The notes: generated by a model from the sequence alone, not told the origin. Shown: positions 1 through 8,056, counted from the stretch's first letter. The stretch is DNA of 64,000 nt from JBEKTW01 sp963727845 (GCA_963727845.1 CAVSHI010000002.1:1054001-1118000), one strand, 5' to 3'. Program-made: numbers and translations.

Positions 1-29
1 ATCGAGTTATTTTCTTGAATGCACAGCCA

Positions 30-462
30 TTAAAGCTCGGATATAAAGATGTTTCCATCCTTAACCACGACCCTTAATGATTGTAACGGCAATGGAGCCG
101 GACCGGAAATGTTTTTACCATTCAGGTCGAAAATGCTTCCATGGCAGTTACAATGAAACCTATGGTCTTCGGAGCCATACTGGACTGTGCAACCAAGATG
201 AGTGCAAATAGCCGAGAATGCCTTATACTGGTCATGCTCCGTATGGATGAGCACTACCGGCCTCTTGTTGAACTTGACGATCTTTGCGGCGTTTGCAGGT
301 ACATCCGTCAGGCTCGCAACACGCATCTCATCGAGGAATCGCTCCCGAATCCTGGGAGGCAAAACATATTCAAAGATTCCATACATCAACGGAAGGCAAC
401 TTACGATAAACCAAGCTCCCAGGGCCTGCGACAAGAAGTTCCTTCGAGATGATTTCTTATTC
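30..462 (-). CDS. Rieske 2Fe-2S protein, 5' end cut off by an IS element
   Basis: A small membrane-anchored Rieske iron-sulfur protein, normally an electron-transfer subunit facing the outside of the membrane. Both cluster boxes are intact (CTHLGC and CNCHGS), and the N-terminus has a twin-arginine-like SRRNFL followed by a hydrophobic anchor. The gene's original start is not here. An IS lies at 463-1622, and removing it with one copy of the 5-bp duplication joins this frame to an ATG at 1635 (minus), giving a 146-residue protein that begins MDLNKKSSRRNFL, 9 bp after the dapF stop. As it stands, translation could begin at a GTG formed across the IS junction (464-462) or at an ATG inside the IS (527). 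Whether it is expressed is unknown. A second, intact Rieske gene lies at 21366-22001. Confidence 0.85.
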
Positions 463-476
463 ACTGATGTTACGCA
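463..476 (+). repeat. Left terminal inverted repeat of the IS
   Basis: ACTGATGTTACGCA, the exact reverse complement of 1609-1622. The base pairs 462-464 straddle the junction and create a GTG codon in frame with the Rieske gene on the minus strand. Confidence 0.93.
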
Positions 477-527
477 GAAATGAAAAAAAGTGGTACATTG
501 GGTGGACCGATGAAAGGACGAACCCAA

Positions 528-1615
528 TGGACAAATCGATGCTTGATCTCTACAGCGACTACCTGCTCAGTTCCTTTGGTCAGACACCGGCGACCCGATT
601 GTCGAACATTCTGCATGGAGCTATCAGTCATGATAGTATTACTCGATTTTTGTCAGAAAATATCCCCAAGTCGAAAGACCTATGGCAGATTGTGAAACGA
701 TACGTGCGTGAAATCCAGTCGGCAGATGGTGTCATGACGGTTGATGATAGTATTGAGGAAAAGCCATACACAGACGAGAATGATATTGTCTGTTGGCATT
801 ATGACCATGCTCGGGGATGTCAGACCAAAGGGATTAATTTCATGACGGTGTTGTACAGCAGCAATGAGGTGTCCTTGCCCGTAGGCTTTCAGATTGTTGC
901 GAAGACCGAAACCTATGTAGAGGTGACAACCAAGAAGGAAAACCGTCGTAGTCCCGTCTCCAAGAATACCTATTACCAACGCTTGCTCGAAGCATGCGTG
1001 AGAAATGCCATTCCCTTTCGCTACGTCATCAACGATGTTTGGTACGGATCTGCCGAAAACATGATGTTTGTGAGACATACGCTCAAGAAACACTTTGTCA
1101 TGCCGTTGAAGAGCAATCGGAAGATTGCACTGTCCAAAACCGACAAACGGCAGGGCAAGTACCAAGTGGTCGACACACTGGTGTTCAAGAAGGACAATAC
1201 CGTACAGGAAGTCTACCTTGAAGGCGTTGACTTCCCGTTGCTGCTCACCAAGCAAGTCTTCGTAAACGATGACAAGAGCACAGGTATTCTGTACTTGGTC
1301 ACCAGCGATACGACGCTCACTTTCGAGCGTATCACGACACTCTATCGCACACGATGGCATGTCGAGGAATATCATAAATCATTAAAGCAGAATGCATCAC
1401 TGGAAAAATCTCCAACTCGTACCGTCACGACACAAACCACGCATTTCTTTGCTGCACTCTGTGCATACACAAAATTGGAGATGCTCAAGGTATCGACCCA
1501 CATGAATCATTCAGCCCTGAAGCTGAATATTTACATGCAGGCGCTCATGACTGCCTATGAGCAACTGCGATCCCTGCAGCCCGTTCGATTTTCCAAAAAT
1601 GTCCTGTTTGCGTAA
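528..1615 (+). CDS. DDE transposase, IS4 superfamily (IS701-like)
   Basis: Catalyses cut-and-paste transposition of the surrounding element. With the start at 528 it has 361 residues. The ATG at 528 has an AAAGGA ribosome-binding site 8 bases upstream, whereas the earlier in-frame start at 449 lies outside the IS. Likely catalytic acids are D73/D74 (TVDDS), D170 (VINDVWYGS) and E280. E280 sits in the IS4 signature Y-x2-R-x3-E-x6-K (Y273, R276, E280, K287). The stop codon at 1613-1615 lies inside the right terminal repeat, as is common in compact IS elements. No frameshift or truncation is seen, so it may be active. Confidence 0.93.
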
Positions 1616-1622
1616 CATCAGT
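1609..1622 (-). repeat. Right terminal inverted repeat of the IS
   Basis: Exact reverse complement of 463-476. It contains the transposase stop codon and is followed directly by the TATTC target-site copy at 1623-1627. Confidence 0.93.
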
Positions 1623-1635
1623 TATTCAAATCCAT
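1623..1635 (-). pseudogene. Detached start of the Rieske gene
   Basis: Minus-strand ATG (1635-1633) followed by GAT TTG and the target duplication. It continues in frame with 462-30 once the IS and one TATTC copy are removed. It lies 9 bp downstream of the dapF stop, so the Rieske gene was originally the second gene of a dapF transcript. It is now read into the IS end and cannot supply the start for the intact body of the gene. Confidence 0.85.
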
Positions 1636-1644
1636 GATTGATTC

Positions 1645-2502
1645 TCAAACAACGATTCTCCCAATGGATACGTCATATTTCAAACGGCCGGAGAACACCT
1701 GCCTGGCACTTCCTGTCAGAACAACGTCCGATACCCTCTCCCCTTTCATGCGAAACGAAACAGTCAGCACTTCCCCGCTCCTCGTTTTAACCGCAATCGG
1801 AGATCTCATGCCAAATCTTTGTGCTGAAACCACGGCCGATGCCACTGCCCCTGTGCCACACGCCAGGGTCTCATTTTCCACTCCGCGTTCATACGTACGC
1901 ATCGAAATAGTGTCATCGTCTATCAACTCTACGAAATCCACATTAGTTCCCCCTGGAGCAAACTGCCTGTGGGACCGAACGTGCCGGCCAATGTCGTTGA
2001 TGTCCGGTTCCAATAGCCTTCGTCGCAGAGCCGACGGCGCCTCATTCAGAAACATCACTGCGTGCGGAGCGCCGGTAGTGATCCAGGTGAACAAGATTTT
2101 GGTTTTGGAAAGGGAGAGTTTCGTCTTTGTTAGCAGGAGCTTAGGTTTTTTCATGCGAAGTGAAATTGCATCGCCGGATACATGTGCCCGGTATATGTGA
2201 CCGAGGGCTTCGAATCGAACGGATCGGTGGTTTTCCTCTTCCATGACGTACCGCGAAGCACACCGCCCGCCATTTCCACACATTCCCCCATAACTCCCGT
2301 CGGCGTTATAGTACATCATCGTGAAGTCGACCTTGGGATTTTTTTCAATGACGAGCAATCCATCTGCTCCCACTCCGTACCTTCGATCGCACGCAGCCCG
2401 GGCAAAGACTTTCCAGTCGACCAACAGGCGTGCCCTACGATTGTCAACCAGAACAAAATCGTTCCCTGCTCCCGTCATTTTGACGAATTCGATTTCCTTC
2501 AC
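1645..2502 (-). CDS. dapF: Diaminopimelate epimerase
   Basis: Converts LL-diaminopimelate to the meso form, the last common step before lysine and peptidoglycan meso-DAP; a cytosolic, cofactor-free racemase of 285 residues. The two active-site cysteines are visible: C75 in MCGNGGRC and C215 in LACGTGAV, at the spacing normal for the family. The start is a GTG (GTG AAG GAA ATC) giving MKEIEFVKMTGAGNDF, the usual DapF opening. Residues 120-140 are a short lysine/threonine/leucine-rich stretch longer than in many homologues. It is followed after 9 bp by the original start of the IS-interrupted Rieske gene. Confidence 0.97.
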   Translation of the reverse strand: MKEIEFVKMTGAGNDFVLVDNRRARLLVDWKVFARAACDRRYGVGADGLLVIEKNPKVDFTMMYYNADGSYGGMCGNGGRCASRYVMEEENHRSVRFEALGHIYRAHVSGDAISLRMKKPKLLLTKTKLSLSKTKILFTWITTGAPHAVMFLNEAPSALRRRLLEPDINDIGRHVRSHRQFAPGGTNVDFVELIDDDTISMRTYERGVENETLACGTGAVASAVVSAQRFGMRSPIAVKTRSGEVLTVSFRMKGERVSDVVLTGSARQVFSGRLKYDVSIGRIVV

Positions 2503-2672
2503 TCTGGATGTCGTCCTTTTGATAACCTTCTTAGTGTTTTTTCTGTTTTTCTCAATTTTGTCATTACCAGAGTCTTAGGCCGCGGCGTACGCGTGATGCC
2601 AGGCATCAACGTATTGTCGCTAGATATGGAAGAAGACAACGCAGTTGGTACGCCGCCGACCAAAGACGCTTT

Positions 2673-3548
2673 TCAATGTTCTCCATCATATTTTCCGATT
2701 CCTTTAGCTTCTTCCATTCCCTTTTTCATGGCGGTCAAGAGGGAAAGTACTTCCTGCGCACCACCTAATCTTGCCCTTGCCACGTCTGTCACCAAGCGCA
2801 GCTCAGAATCCAGGTTCGTCTCTCGTTCTACTATCGTGCTCACCAAAGCACGCGTTCCTTCGTTCATGATTACCCGCATGTCCCGACCCAGGAGTCTAGC
2901 ACTCGCATGGTCGTGGTCATAGTTGCCGTCTTTCATAATGTCGCTATCACCATCCCAGATGCGAGTTTCATTTCCGAGCTCGATGTAATTCTTCATAAAG
3001 AACATTACATCTTCAGCATCCTTCGTACGCAGAGGATAATTGTCATGCCACGACAATAGTTTCATCATAGCAAGACCGGCTATTGTGCAGACTTTTACCT
3101 CTATATAGGGATCATGGGAAACGATAACGCCCAGATTGCTGCGAAAAGCATCCTCAATTCCTGATGTCCGCATTACAACATCATGCTCAGGCGGCCATGA
3201 TATGGTTCCTGCAGGGTTCTCAAGTGAACCAAATGGAATGAGATCTATTATCGTACCGTTGCAATGAATTAGTCTTTGTTTTTGTGATTTGTCAGGTTTG
3301 TACCGATCTGTAGAGATCATTCTCTTTTGCAACCCTTGGTAGTCTTCCCAGCGCGCAACCCGAATGGCAAGGTCGATATCCCGTGTTGCGCGGATAGTTT
3401 GTATATCGAACAGCGCACTGAACACTATGTCCCGGGCCGTTGCCCCCACTATGAAAAAGGAGCACCCAAGTTCGCTCGTCATTTGAACGATGTCGATGAG
3501 AGCTTCTACCTGAGCTGATTCAAGTTTGCTCGAAATGTCCTTTGACAT
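2673..3548 (-). CDS. AbiEii-like nucleotidyltransferase, toxin of a type IV TA pair
   Basis: Predicted toxin of an AbiE-type abortive-infection system; this family transfers nucleotides to tRNA or other targets and so arrests growth. The fold signature is visible: VGATARD near the N-terminus, then TRDIDLA with the metal-binding DxD pair, and IDLIPFG further on, as in minimal nucleotidyltransferases. The start MSKDISSKL at 3548 is preferred; it overlaps the end of the antitoxin gene by 29 bases, which implies translational coupling. A longer reading from 3602 is possible but lies deeper in the antitoxin. The length of about 291 residues fits the family. The activity itself is inferred from family and context only. 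Confidence 0.85.
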   Translation of the reverse strand: MSKDISSKLESAQVEALIDIVQMTSELGCSFFIVGATARDIVFSALFDIQTIRATRDIDLAIRVARWEDYQGLQKRMISTDRYKPDKSQKQRLIHCNGTIIDLIPFGSLENPAGTISWPPEHDVVMRTSGIEDAFRSNLGVIVSHDPYIEVKVCTIAGLAMMKLLSWHDNYPLRTKDAEDVMFFMKNYIELGNETRIWDGDSDIMKDGNYDHDHASARLLGRDMRVIMNEGTRALVSTIVERETNLDSELRLVTDVARARLGGAQEVLSLLTAMKKGMEEAKGIGKYDGEH

Positions 3549-4575
3549 ATTGGTCAAAAACAAGTTTTGCGGTTTCGATATTACGGGCATCCGCCGTTGC
3601 AAGAAGATCGGCGTAAATCAACAGCGCCGGAACAATACCATTGATTGGTTGGGCCGCCTTAAAGTGCCAGAACTGTTCTCTCAATTCAACGGCGCCGTTT
3701 TCATCCTTGCGGAGTTTGAGGTCAAGCACAAGCTTGTCAATCGGCTTGCGGGTATAGAGCGTTATGGTTGTCGGCTTCAGATAGCGCGTCAATTTATTGG
3801 CTGCTACTTCGCCGCCCCACAGTGCTTCGTGGCCAGGAAGTTGCAAGTCTTCCCAAAAGTTTGCACGATATGCGGCGAACCGGCCGATGAACCTGCGATG
3901 TCTGTACCTTTCCGCATAAGCCCTTGTCCATTTCTCTGCGATCTCTTCCTTTCTTGTAAGCCTTCTACCACGAGCGCCCAAGTCGAGGAGATATCCGTTG
4001 TCTGTAAGGTCCTTCATCACGCCCGCTACTGTGCCAAGCGCCGCACCGGCAGCGTGTGCAATTTCTCTGTAAGTTGCGTTATCGAGTTGCGGTTGGCAGA
4101 GAAGAGCGAATAGGATTCTGATCCCTCCCGTGCCTAGCAGCCCTTCTTCTTTACGTTCCGGGATTTGTTTGTCAGGGCGATTGCCGCACATGAACACCTT
4201 GAGCGGATGCTCATCGATGAATGCGTTCCCTGCCGTATCGATGAATTGAATGCCGAGCGCCTTCATCTTTCTCGCAAGCTGCGTAGGAACGAACTGAGTG
4301 ATGACGACCCACTTACCCGGCGTTTCTTTAAAATGCTGCACTAATCGCCCAAGGACGGTGTCTGTGAGCCTCATCCGGATCTCGGCCATATATTCTATCG
4401 TCCCGCCCGGCTCGTCAATACGAATGGTGGCATCGACTTTCGTTCTTCCGTATTGCAGTTGGACCCGACCTTTTTCTGTCTTGAAGCCTGTCTCTTTTTG
4501 GAACGCATTAATAGCGTCATCGAGCAGTTGCAGTTCAGGCGCTTCAGGATTTGGGTTTGTTCGATCTTCGTTCAT
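3520..4575 (-). CDS. AbiEi-type antitoxin and autoregulator
   Basis: Partner of the downstream nucleotidyltransferase; AbiEi proteins neutralise the toxin and repress their own operon. About 351 residues from MNEDRTNPN at 4575. The N-terminal half has the block ITQFVPTQLARKMKALGI and the motif FIDTAGNAFI found in a class of long AbiEi-like antitoxins. The middle contains a winged-helix DNA-binding segment (TYREIAHAAGAALGTVAGVMKDL, then a glycine-rich wing), and a C-terminal domain follows. Longer starts at 4605 and 4689 exist, but 4689 falls inside the operator repeats, so 4575 is chosen. The promoter region is packed with ATGAACA-type repeats, consistent with autoregulation. Confidence 0.85.
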   Translation of the reverse strand: MNEDRTNPNPEAPELQLLDDAINAFQKETGFKTEKGRVQLQYGRTKVDATIRIDEPGGTIEYMAEIRMRLTDTVLGRLVQHFKETPGKWVVITQFVPTQLARKMKALGIQFIDTAGNAFIDEHPLKVFMCGNRPDKQIPERKEEGLLGTGGIRILFALLCQPQLDNATYREIAHAAGAALGTVAGVMKDLTDNGYLLDLGARGRRLTRKEEIAEKWTRAYAERYRHRRFIGRFAAYRANFWEDLQLPGHEALWGGEVAANKLTRYLKPTTITLYTRKPIDKLVLDLKLRKDENGAVELREQFWHFKAAQPINGIVPALLIYADLLATADARNIETAKLVFDQYVKGHFEQT

Positions 4576-4586
4576 ATTATGCCTAC

Positions 4587-4705
4587 GTTCATTATTTACG
4601 AACATACAAAATTTATGAACAATATGCAAAAATTCAAAAAAACAAAATATATTGTTCATTCTAGTGTTATGTTCAATAATAATGAACATTCACAAATAAT
4701 GAACA
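4587..4705 (-). promoter_or_regulatory. Promoter and multi-repeat operator of the AbiE-like operon
   Basis: This AT-rich stretch holds at least five copies of ATGAACA / TGTTCAT-like half sites: 4587-4605 (inverted pair), 4614-4621, 4653-4660, 4669-4689 and 4699-4705. The block at 4669-4689 is a perfect palindrome, ATGTTCA-7 bp-TGAACAT. A minus-strand promoter, TTGAAC (4676-4671) and TATATT (4651-4646) with a 19-bp spacer, overlaps that palindrome, so a bound repressor would block the -35. The repeats are seen directly; their binding by the antitoxin is inferred from AbiEi autoregulation. Confidence 0.75.
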
Positions 4706-4712
4706 ATTGCTC

Positions 4713-4734
4713 AAAAAAACCCCGGAATCGGGGA
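4713..4734 (-). terminator. Second intrinsic terminator after tmRNA
   Basis: CCCCG-GAAT-CGGGG hairpin (4720-4733) followed on the minus strand by seven T residues (4719-4713). It stands between the tmRNA gene and the toxin-antitoxin promoter and would insulate the latter from read-through. Confidence 0.7.
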
Positions 4735-4821
4735 TTTCGAAACTTCACCCCTCCTCACAAGGGGATTTGGGCAGGCTAACTCATTAGGGACATGCCTCGG
4801 ACATTTAGCCCATATAAAACA

Positions 4822-4847
4822 AATCCCCGTAATTCGTTACGGGGATT
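4822..4847 (-). terminator. Intrinsic terminator of tmRNA
   Basis: Perfect 11-bp stem AATCCCCGTAA / TTACGGGGATT with a TTCG loop on the plus strand (CGAA on the transcribed minus strand). On the minus strand it is followed by a T-rich run (TTTGTTTTAT). It begins four bases after the mature tmRNA 3' end. Confidence 0.85.
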
Positions 4848-4850
4848 GTG

Positions 4851-5233
4851 TGGAGATGCGGGGAATCGAACCCCGGTCCGAAGAGAAGACCACCAGAACA
4901 TCTACATCTATAGTCTGTCTTTTAACTTCGGCATGTGGACCTCGAACAGACACGATTTCCCCAGCCTAACTCAGTGAAAACGTTCGCCCCTGAATCCCGA
5001 GCATATTCAGAGACTAGCCCGACGGAGTCGACACCCAGTTGCAACCTGCCAGGCGGGGCTGCAGTGGATGGGCTACTTATTTAATTAAGCAGCCAGTGCG
5101 TAGTTGTAGTTCGCACTTATAGGTTTTCCGCTTTATTATTCCCAGTGAAGGGATCCCTTTCGGGACGTGCGACGCGGAGAGCACGAGATGCGGTTCTGAC
5201 CATCCTCATCCCCGTCGAAACCATATCATCCCC
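4851..5233 (-). ncRNA. ssrA: Transfer-messenger RNA (tmRNA), tag ANYNYALAA
   Basis: Rescues stalled ribosomes and tags the nascent chain for proteolysis. The 5' end (GGGGATGATATGGTTTCGAC, from 5233) and the 3' end (T-arm GGTTCGATTCC and CATCTCC, ending at 4851) pair into a 7-bp acceptor stem with one G-U. CCA is not encoded. The tag reading frame is at 5114-5085: codons GCG AAC TAC AAC TAC GCA CTG GCT GCT then TAA, giving ANYNYALAA with the typical ALAA degradation end. GCG is taken as the resume codon. About 383 nt, a one-piece tmRNA. Confidence 0.95.
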
Positions 5234-5240
5234 TGCTATT

Positions 5241-5269
5241 AATATACAAGTTACTACGCACTAAGGCAA
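5241..5269 (-). promoter_or_regulatory. tmRNA promoter
   Basis: TTGCCT (5269-5264), 17-bp spacer, TATATT (5246-5241); the mature 5' end begins 8 bases downstream at 5233. It lies between the glnA stop and ssrA. Confidence 0.8.
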
Positions 5270-5287
5270 ATGCGCAAAATCGACTGC

Positions 5288-6736
5288 TTAAATATCGTAG
5301 TACAGGGCAAATTCGTGCGGATGTGGCCGGAGCTGCATCACCTTCACTTCCTTCTCCATTTTGTAATCAATCCATGTTTGAATCACATCCTCAGTGAACA
5401 CACCGCCTTTGAGCAGGAAGTCGTGGTCGCGCTCAAGATTATGCAACGCCTCCTCCAACGACGCGGGAGCCGATGGGACGTTTTTCATTTCGTCCGGACC
5501 GAGCTCATAGATATCCACATCGAGCGGCTTTCCAGGGTCGAGTTTACGTTTGATACCGTCAAGCCCGGCCATCAACATTGCCGGAAAAGCGAGATATGGA
5601 TTGCATGCAGGGTCCGGGCAGCGGAACTCGATCCGTTTCGCTTTGGGATTCGAAGAATACATCGGGATTCGAACGGAAGCACTCCTGTTCCTCTGAGAGT
5701 ATACGAGATTCACCGGAGCTTCAAACCCGGGCACCATCCGTTTATAGGAGTTTGTCGTTGGGTTTGTGATTGCGCAGAGGGCCGGGGCGTGTTCGAGGAT
5801 GCCGCCAATGAAATACATGGCGAGATCGCTCAGGTTTGCATACTTGTTGCCGGAGAACAGCGGTTTCTCGTTTTTCCACAGACTCATGTGGACATGCATT
5901 CCGGAACCGTTATCATTGAAGAGCGGCTTGGGCATGAATGTCACCGTTTTCCCATATTTCTTGGCAACATTCTTTGCAACGTATTTGTACTTCATAAGGT
6001 CATCGGCCATTTTCAGAAGAGTGTCCCTTCTCATGTCGATCTCTGTTTGTCCGGCGGTTGCAACCTCGTGATGGTGAACTTCAACTTGTACTCCTATTCG
6101 TTGCATGGTCAGAGCCATGTCGGAACGGATGTCCTGCAAACTGTCAATCGGGGGTGTCGGAAAGTACCCTTCCTTGAATCGGGGTTTGTGCCCGAGATTG
6201 TGCTTGTCTCCGCCATCCTTACCGCTATTCCAGAAACCTTCTTCGGAGTCGAGATAATAATAGCCAAAATTATGCGACTGATCGAAGCGGACGCTATCGA
6301 GGATGAAGAATTCTGCTTCCGGACCTACGAGGCAGGCATCCGCAATGCCCGTGGATTTCAGGTAGGATTCTGCCTTGGCGGCAATGTACCTGCCGTCACG
6401 GCTGTAAGGCTTTTCCGAGATTGGTTCTTTGACATCGCAGATAATGCTTAGCGTACTATGCGCGGTGAAGGGGTCGATGAAAAATGCATTCGGGTCGGGA
6501 AAGAGGAGCATATCGCTTTCATGGATTTTCTGAAATCCCTTGATACTTGAGCCGTCGAAACCCAGCCCATTCTCAAACGCGCCATCGTCGAATTCACCTC
6601 TCATGACGGAGATATGCTGCCACTGCCCTAGTATGTCGGCAAATCGAAGATCGATGATCTGGACATCATTGTCCTTTATGGCCTTGAAAACCTTTTTAAC
6701 ATCCTGAATTGAAGATTTACCCGGTGTTTTTTTCAT
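5288..6736 (-). CDS. glnA: Glutamine synthetase, type I
   Basis: Makes glutamine from glutamate, ammonia and ATP, the entry point of nitrogen assimilation; a cytosolic dodecamer. About 482 residues from ATG 6736, which has an AGGAAG ribosome-binding site 4 bases upstream (longer in-frame reading into the regulator gene is rejected). Visible landmarks are the glutamate-binding NGSGMHVHMSLW, the ATP-site KPLFNDNGS, and FRCPDPACNPYLAF. The C-terminal DIYELGPDE aligns with the adenylylation loop (NLYDLPPEE) of enteric enzymes and keeps the tyrosine. Whether it is adenylylated cannot be told. The Lrp/AsnC gene ends 16 bp upstream, so the two are co-transcribed. Confidence 0.97.
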   Translation of the reverse strand: MKKTPGKSSIQDVKKVFKAIKDNDVQIIDLRFADILGQWQHISVMRGEFDDGAFENGLGFDGSSIKGFQKIHESDMLLFPDPNAFFIDPFTAHSTLSIICDVKEPISEKPYSRDGRYIAAKAESYLKSTGIADACLVGPEAEFFILDSVRFDQSHNFGYYYLDSEEGFWNSGKDGGDKHNLGHKPRFKEGYFPTPPIDSLQDIRSDMALTMQRIGVQVEVHHHEVATAGQTEIDMRRDTLLKMADDLMKYKYVAKNVAKKYGKTVTFMPKPLFNDNGSGMHVHMSLWKNEKPLFSGNKYANLSDLAMYFIGGILEHAPALCAITNPTTNSYKRMVPGFEAPVNLVYSQRNRSASVRIPMYSSNPKAKRIEFRCPDPACNPYLAFPAMLMAGLDGIKRKLDPGKPLDVDIYELGPDEMKNVPSAPASLEEALHNLERDHDFLLKGGVFTEDVIQTWIDYKMEKEVKVMQLRPHPHEFALYYDI

Positions 6737-6752
6737 AAGACTTCCTATGATG

Positions 6753-7211
6753 TTATTTTGATGATGTAAGTTTAATTCTAGTAGTTTCTTTGGAGGTGGA
6801 AAGGACCAGATTGGTCCGTGTTCCGGTGACACCTGGCCACGATTGTATTTTACTCAAAAGCTTTTCGAGTGTAGAAGTGTTTTCTGTCCGAAGTTTTAAC
6901 ACGTGAGAACCCTCGCCGGTTATGGCGTGGCACTCGATGATATCGTCGACCGCAGCCGCATGGCCGACCAGAGCATCAAAATGCTTTGACGAATCCATGT
7001 AGACAAATATGAAAGCAGTAATATCCTTCCCGGCCTTCTTATGGTCGATCCTGGCATAATATCCCGTGATGTAACCGGCTGCCTCGAGTTTTCGCAGCCT
7101 ATCGCTGACCGAAGGCAGAGAAAGACCTACCTGCTCAGCAAGATCATTCCGGCGCGTCCGTCCCTGCTTTTGCAGAGATTCCAGGATTTTCACATCTATG
7201 TCGTCCAGCAT
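6753..7211 (-). CDS. Lrp/AsnC-family regulator, probably of glnA
   Basis: Leucine-responsive-type transcription factor of 152 residues. The N-terminal helix-turn-helix is clear (LDDIDVKILESLQKQGR, then DLAEQVGLSLPSVSDRLRKLE). The C-terminal RAM domain, which binds amino acids and builds octamers, has the family pattern with AITGEGSHVLKL. It is the first gene of a two-gene operon with glnA, so it most likely senses glutamine or another amino acid and adjusts glutamine synthesis. Three phased AATAAGG/TATAAGG repeats upstream suggest autoregulation. The ligand is unknown. Confidence 0.93.
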   Translation of the reverse strand: MLDDIDVKILESLQKQGRTRRNDLAEQVGLSLPSVSDRLRKLEAAGYITGYYARIDHKKAGKDITAFIFVYMDSSKHFDALVGHAAAVDDIIECHAITGEGSHVLKLRTENTSTLEKLLSKIQSWPGVTGTRTNLVLSTSKETTRIKLTSSK

Positions 7212-7229
7212 CGGTCCGTTGAAATATTA

Positions 7230-7302
7230 CCTTAAATAAGGATTATTTACGATTATATTGACAAATATAAGGTATATTAAACATTCTCCTCCTAATATAA
7301 GG
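7230..7302 (-). promoter_or_regulatory. Phased operator repeats and promoter of the lrp-glnA operon
   Basis: A perfect palindrome CCTTA-AA-TAAGG lies at 7230-7241, and two further ATATAAGG copies at 7265-7272 and 7295-7302. The repeats are 31 and exactly 30 bp apart, about three helical turns, so they face the same side of the DNA. A TATAAT on the minus strand at 7257-7252 is a candidate -10. Phased sites suit an octameric Lrp-type protein; binding is inferred. Confidence 0.6.
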
Positions 7303-7396
7303 CTTTCAGGGCAAAAAGTCAATATCGCTCGACGAGGAGACAATGAGATGACCGTAGTAAAGAAGCGCGACGGAAGATGAATCCCTCCGCGTCACG

Positions 7397-8056
7397 TTAA
7401 CGCATTGCAGCCCTGCGCAGTTGTTCAACGGCCCGGGGAATCTTCTCTTTGGAAAAAATTGAATGTCCGGCAACAAGAACATTTGCTCCGGCGCCGACAA
7501 GAAGTGGTGCAGTGTGTTCATCCACTCCCCCATCAACTTCAAGATGAACCTGATGGTTGATTGATGCGATCATCGACGAGACTTCCTCAATTTTACGCAG
7601 CATTGCTTTGATGAATTTCTGAGCCCCGAAGCCCGGGTTGACCGTCATGACCAGGATAAGATCAACGTCTGTGATAATCTCCTTGAGCGCCAGGGCAGGC
7701 GTTGAGGGGTTCAACGCAACCCCGGCTTTCATTCCGAGCTCTTTAATATGTTGGATGGTCCGGTGCAAGTGCGGACATGCTTCCACATGAACGGTCAGCC
7801 GGTTGCTTCCAGCCTCCTGAAAAGCGCTCAGGTAGAGTTCAGGTTTCTCAATCATCAAATGCGTGTCAAGGGGCAGTTTTGTCACGGACCGGACGGCTCG
7901 CACAACCATTGGCCCGAAGGTTATGTTCGGCACAAACCGACCGTCCATGATATCAAGATGGATCCAATCAGCTCCGCCTTTTTCAGCCTGGCGAACCTGG
8001 TCTCCAAGGTTCGTAAAATCCGCGGATAGAATTGAAGGTGCAACAAGAGTTTTCAT
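7397..8056 (-). CDS. rpe: Ribulose-phosphate 3-epimerase
   Basis: Interconverts ribulose 5-phosphate and xylulose 5-phosphate in the pentose phosphate pathway; a TIM-barrel metal enzyme. 219 residues, normal length. Landmarks: APSILSADF at the start, the metal and catalytic residues in HLDIMDGRFVPNIT, DTHLMIE, the loop VNPGFGAQKF, and the phosphate-binding LEVDGGV and ANVLVAGHSIF. It follows the PASTA-protein gene by 16 bp, so the two are co-transcribed. Confidence 0.97.
   Translation of the reverse strand: MKTLVAPSILSADFTNLGDQVRQAEKGGADWIHLDIMDGRFVPNITFGPMVVRAVRSVTKLPLDTHLMIEKPELYLSAFQEAGSNRLTVHVEACPHLHRTIQHIKELGMKAGVALNPSTPALALKEIITDVDLILVMTVNPGFGAQKFIKAMLRKIEEVSSMIASINHQVHLEVDGGVDEHTAPLLVGAGANVLVAGHSIFSKEKIPRAVEQLRRAAMR

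Larger units (their letters stand above)
463..1622 (+). mobile_element. Insertion sequence, IS4 superfamily, about 1160 bp
   Basis: A complete insertion sequence with a single transposase gene. The ends are 14-bp perfect inverted repeats, ACTGATGTTACGCA at 463-476 and its complement at 1609-1622. It is flanked on both sides by the direct repeat TATTC (458-462 and 1623-1627), the footprint of transposition. Perfect ends, an intact transposase and an undecayed target duplication suggest a recent insertion. It lies inside the start of a Rieske gene, transcribed opposite to it. Confidence 0.95.

Noticed and set aside
5270..6451. A long plus-strand frame opposite glnA
   Set aside because: It mirrors glnA codons; glnA itself has all family motifs and a good start.
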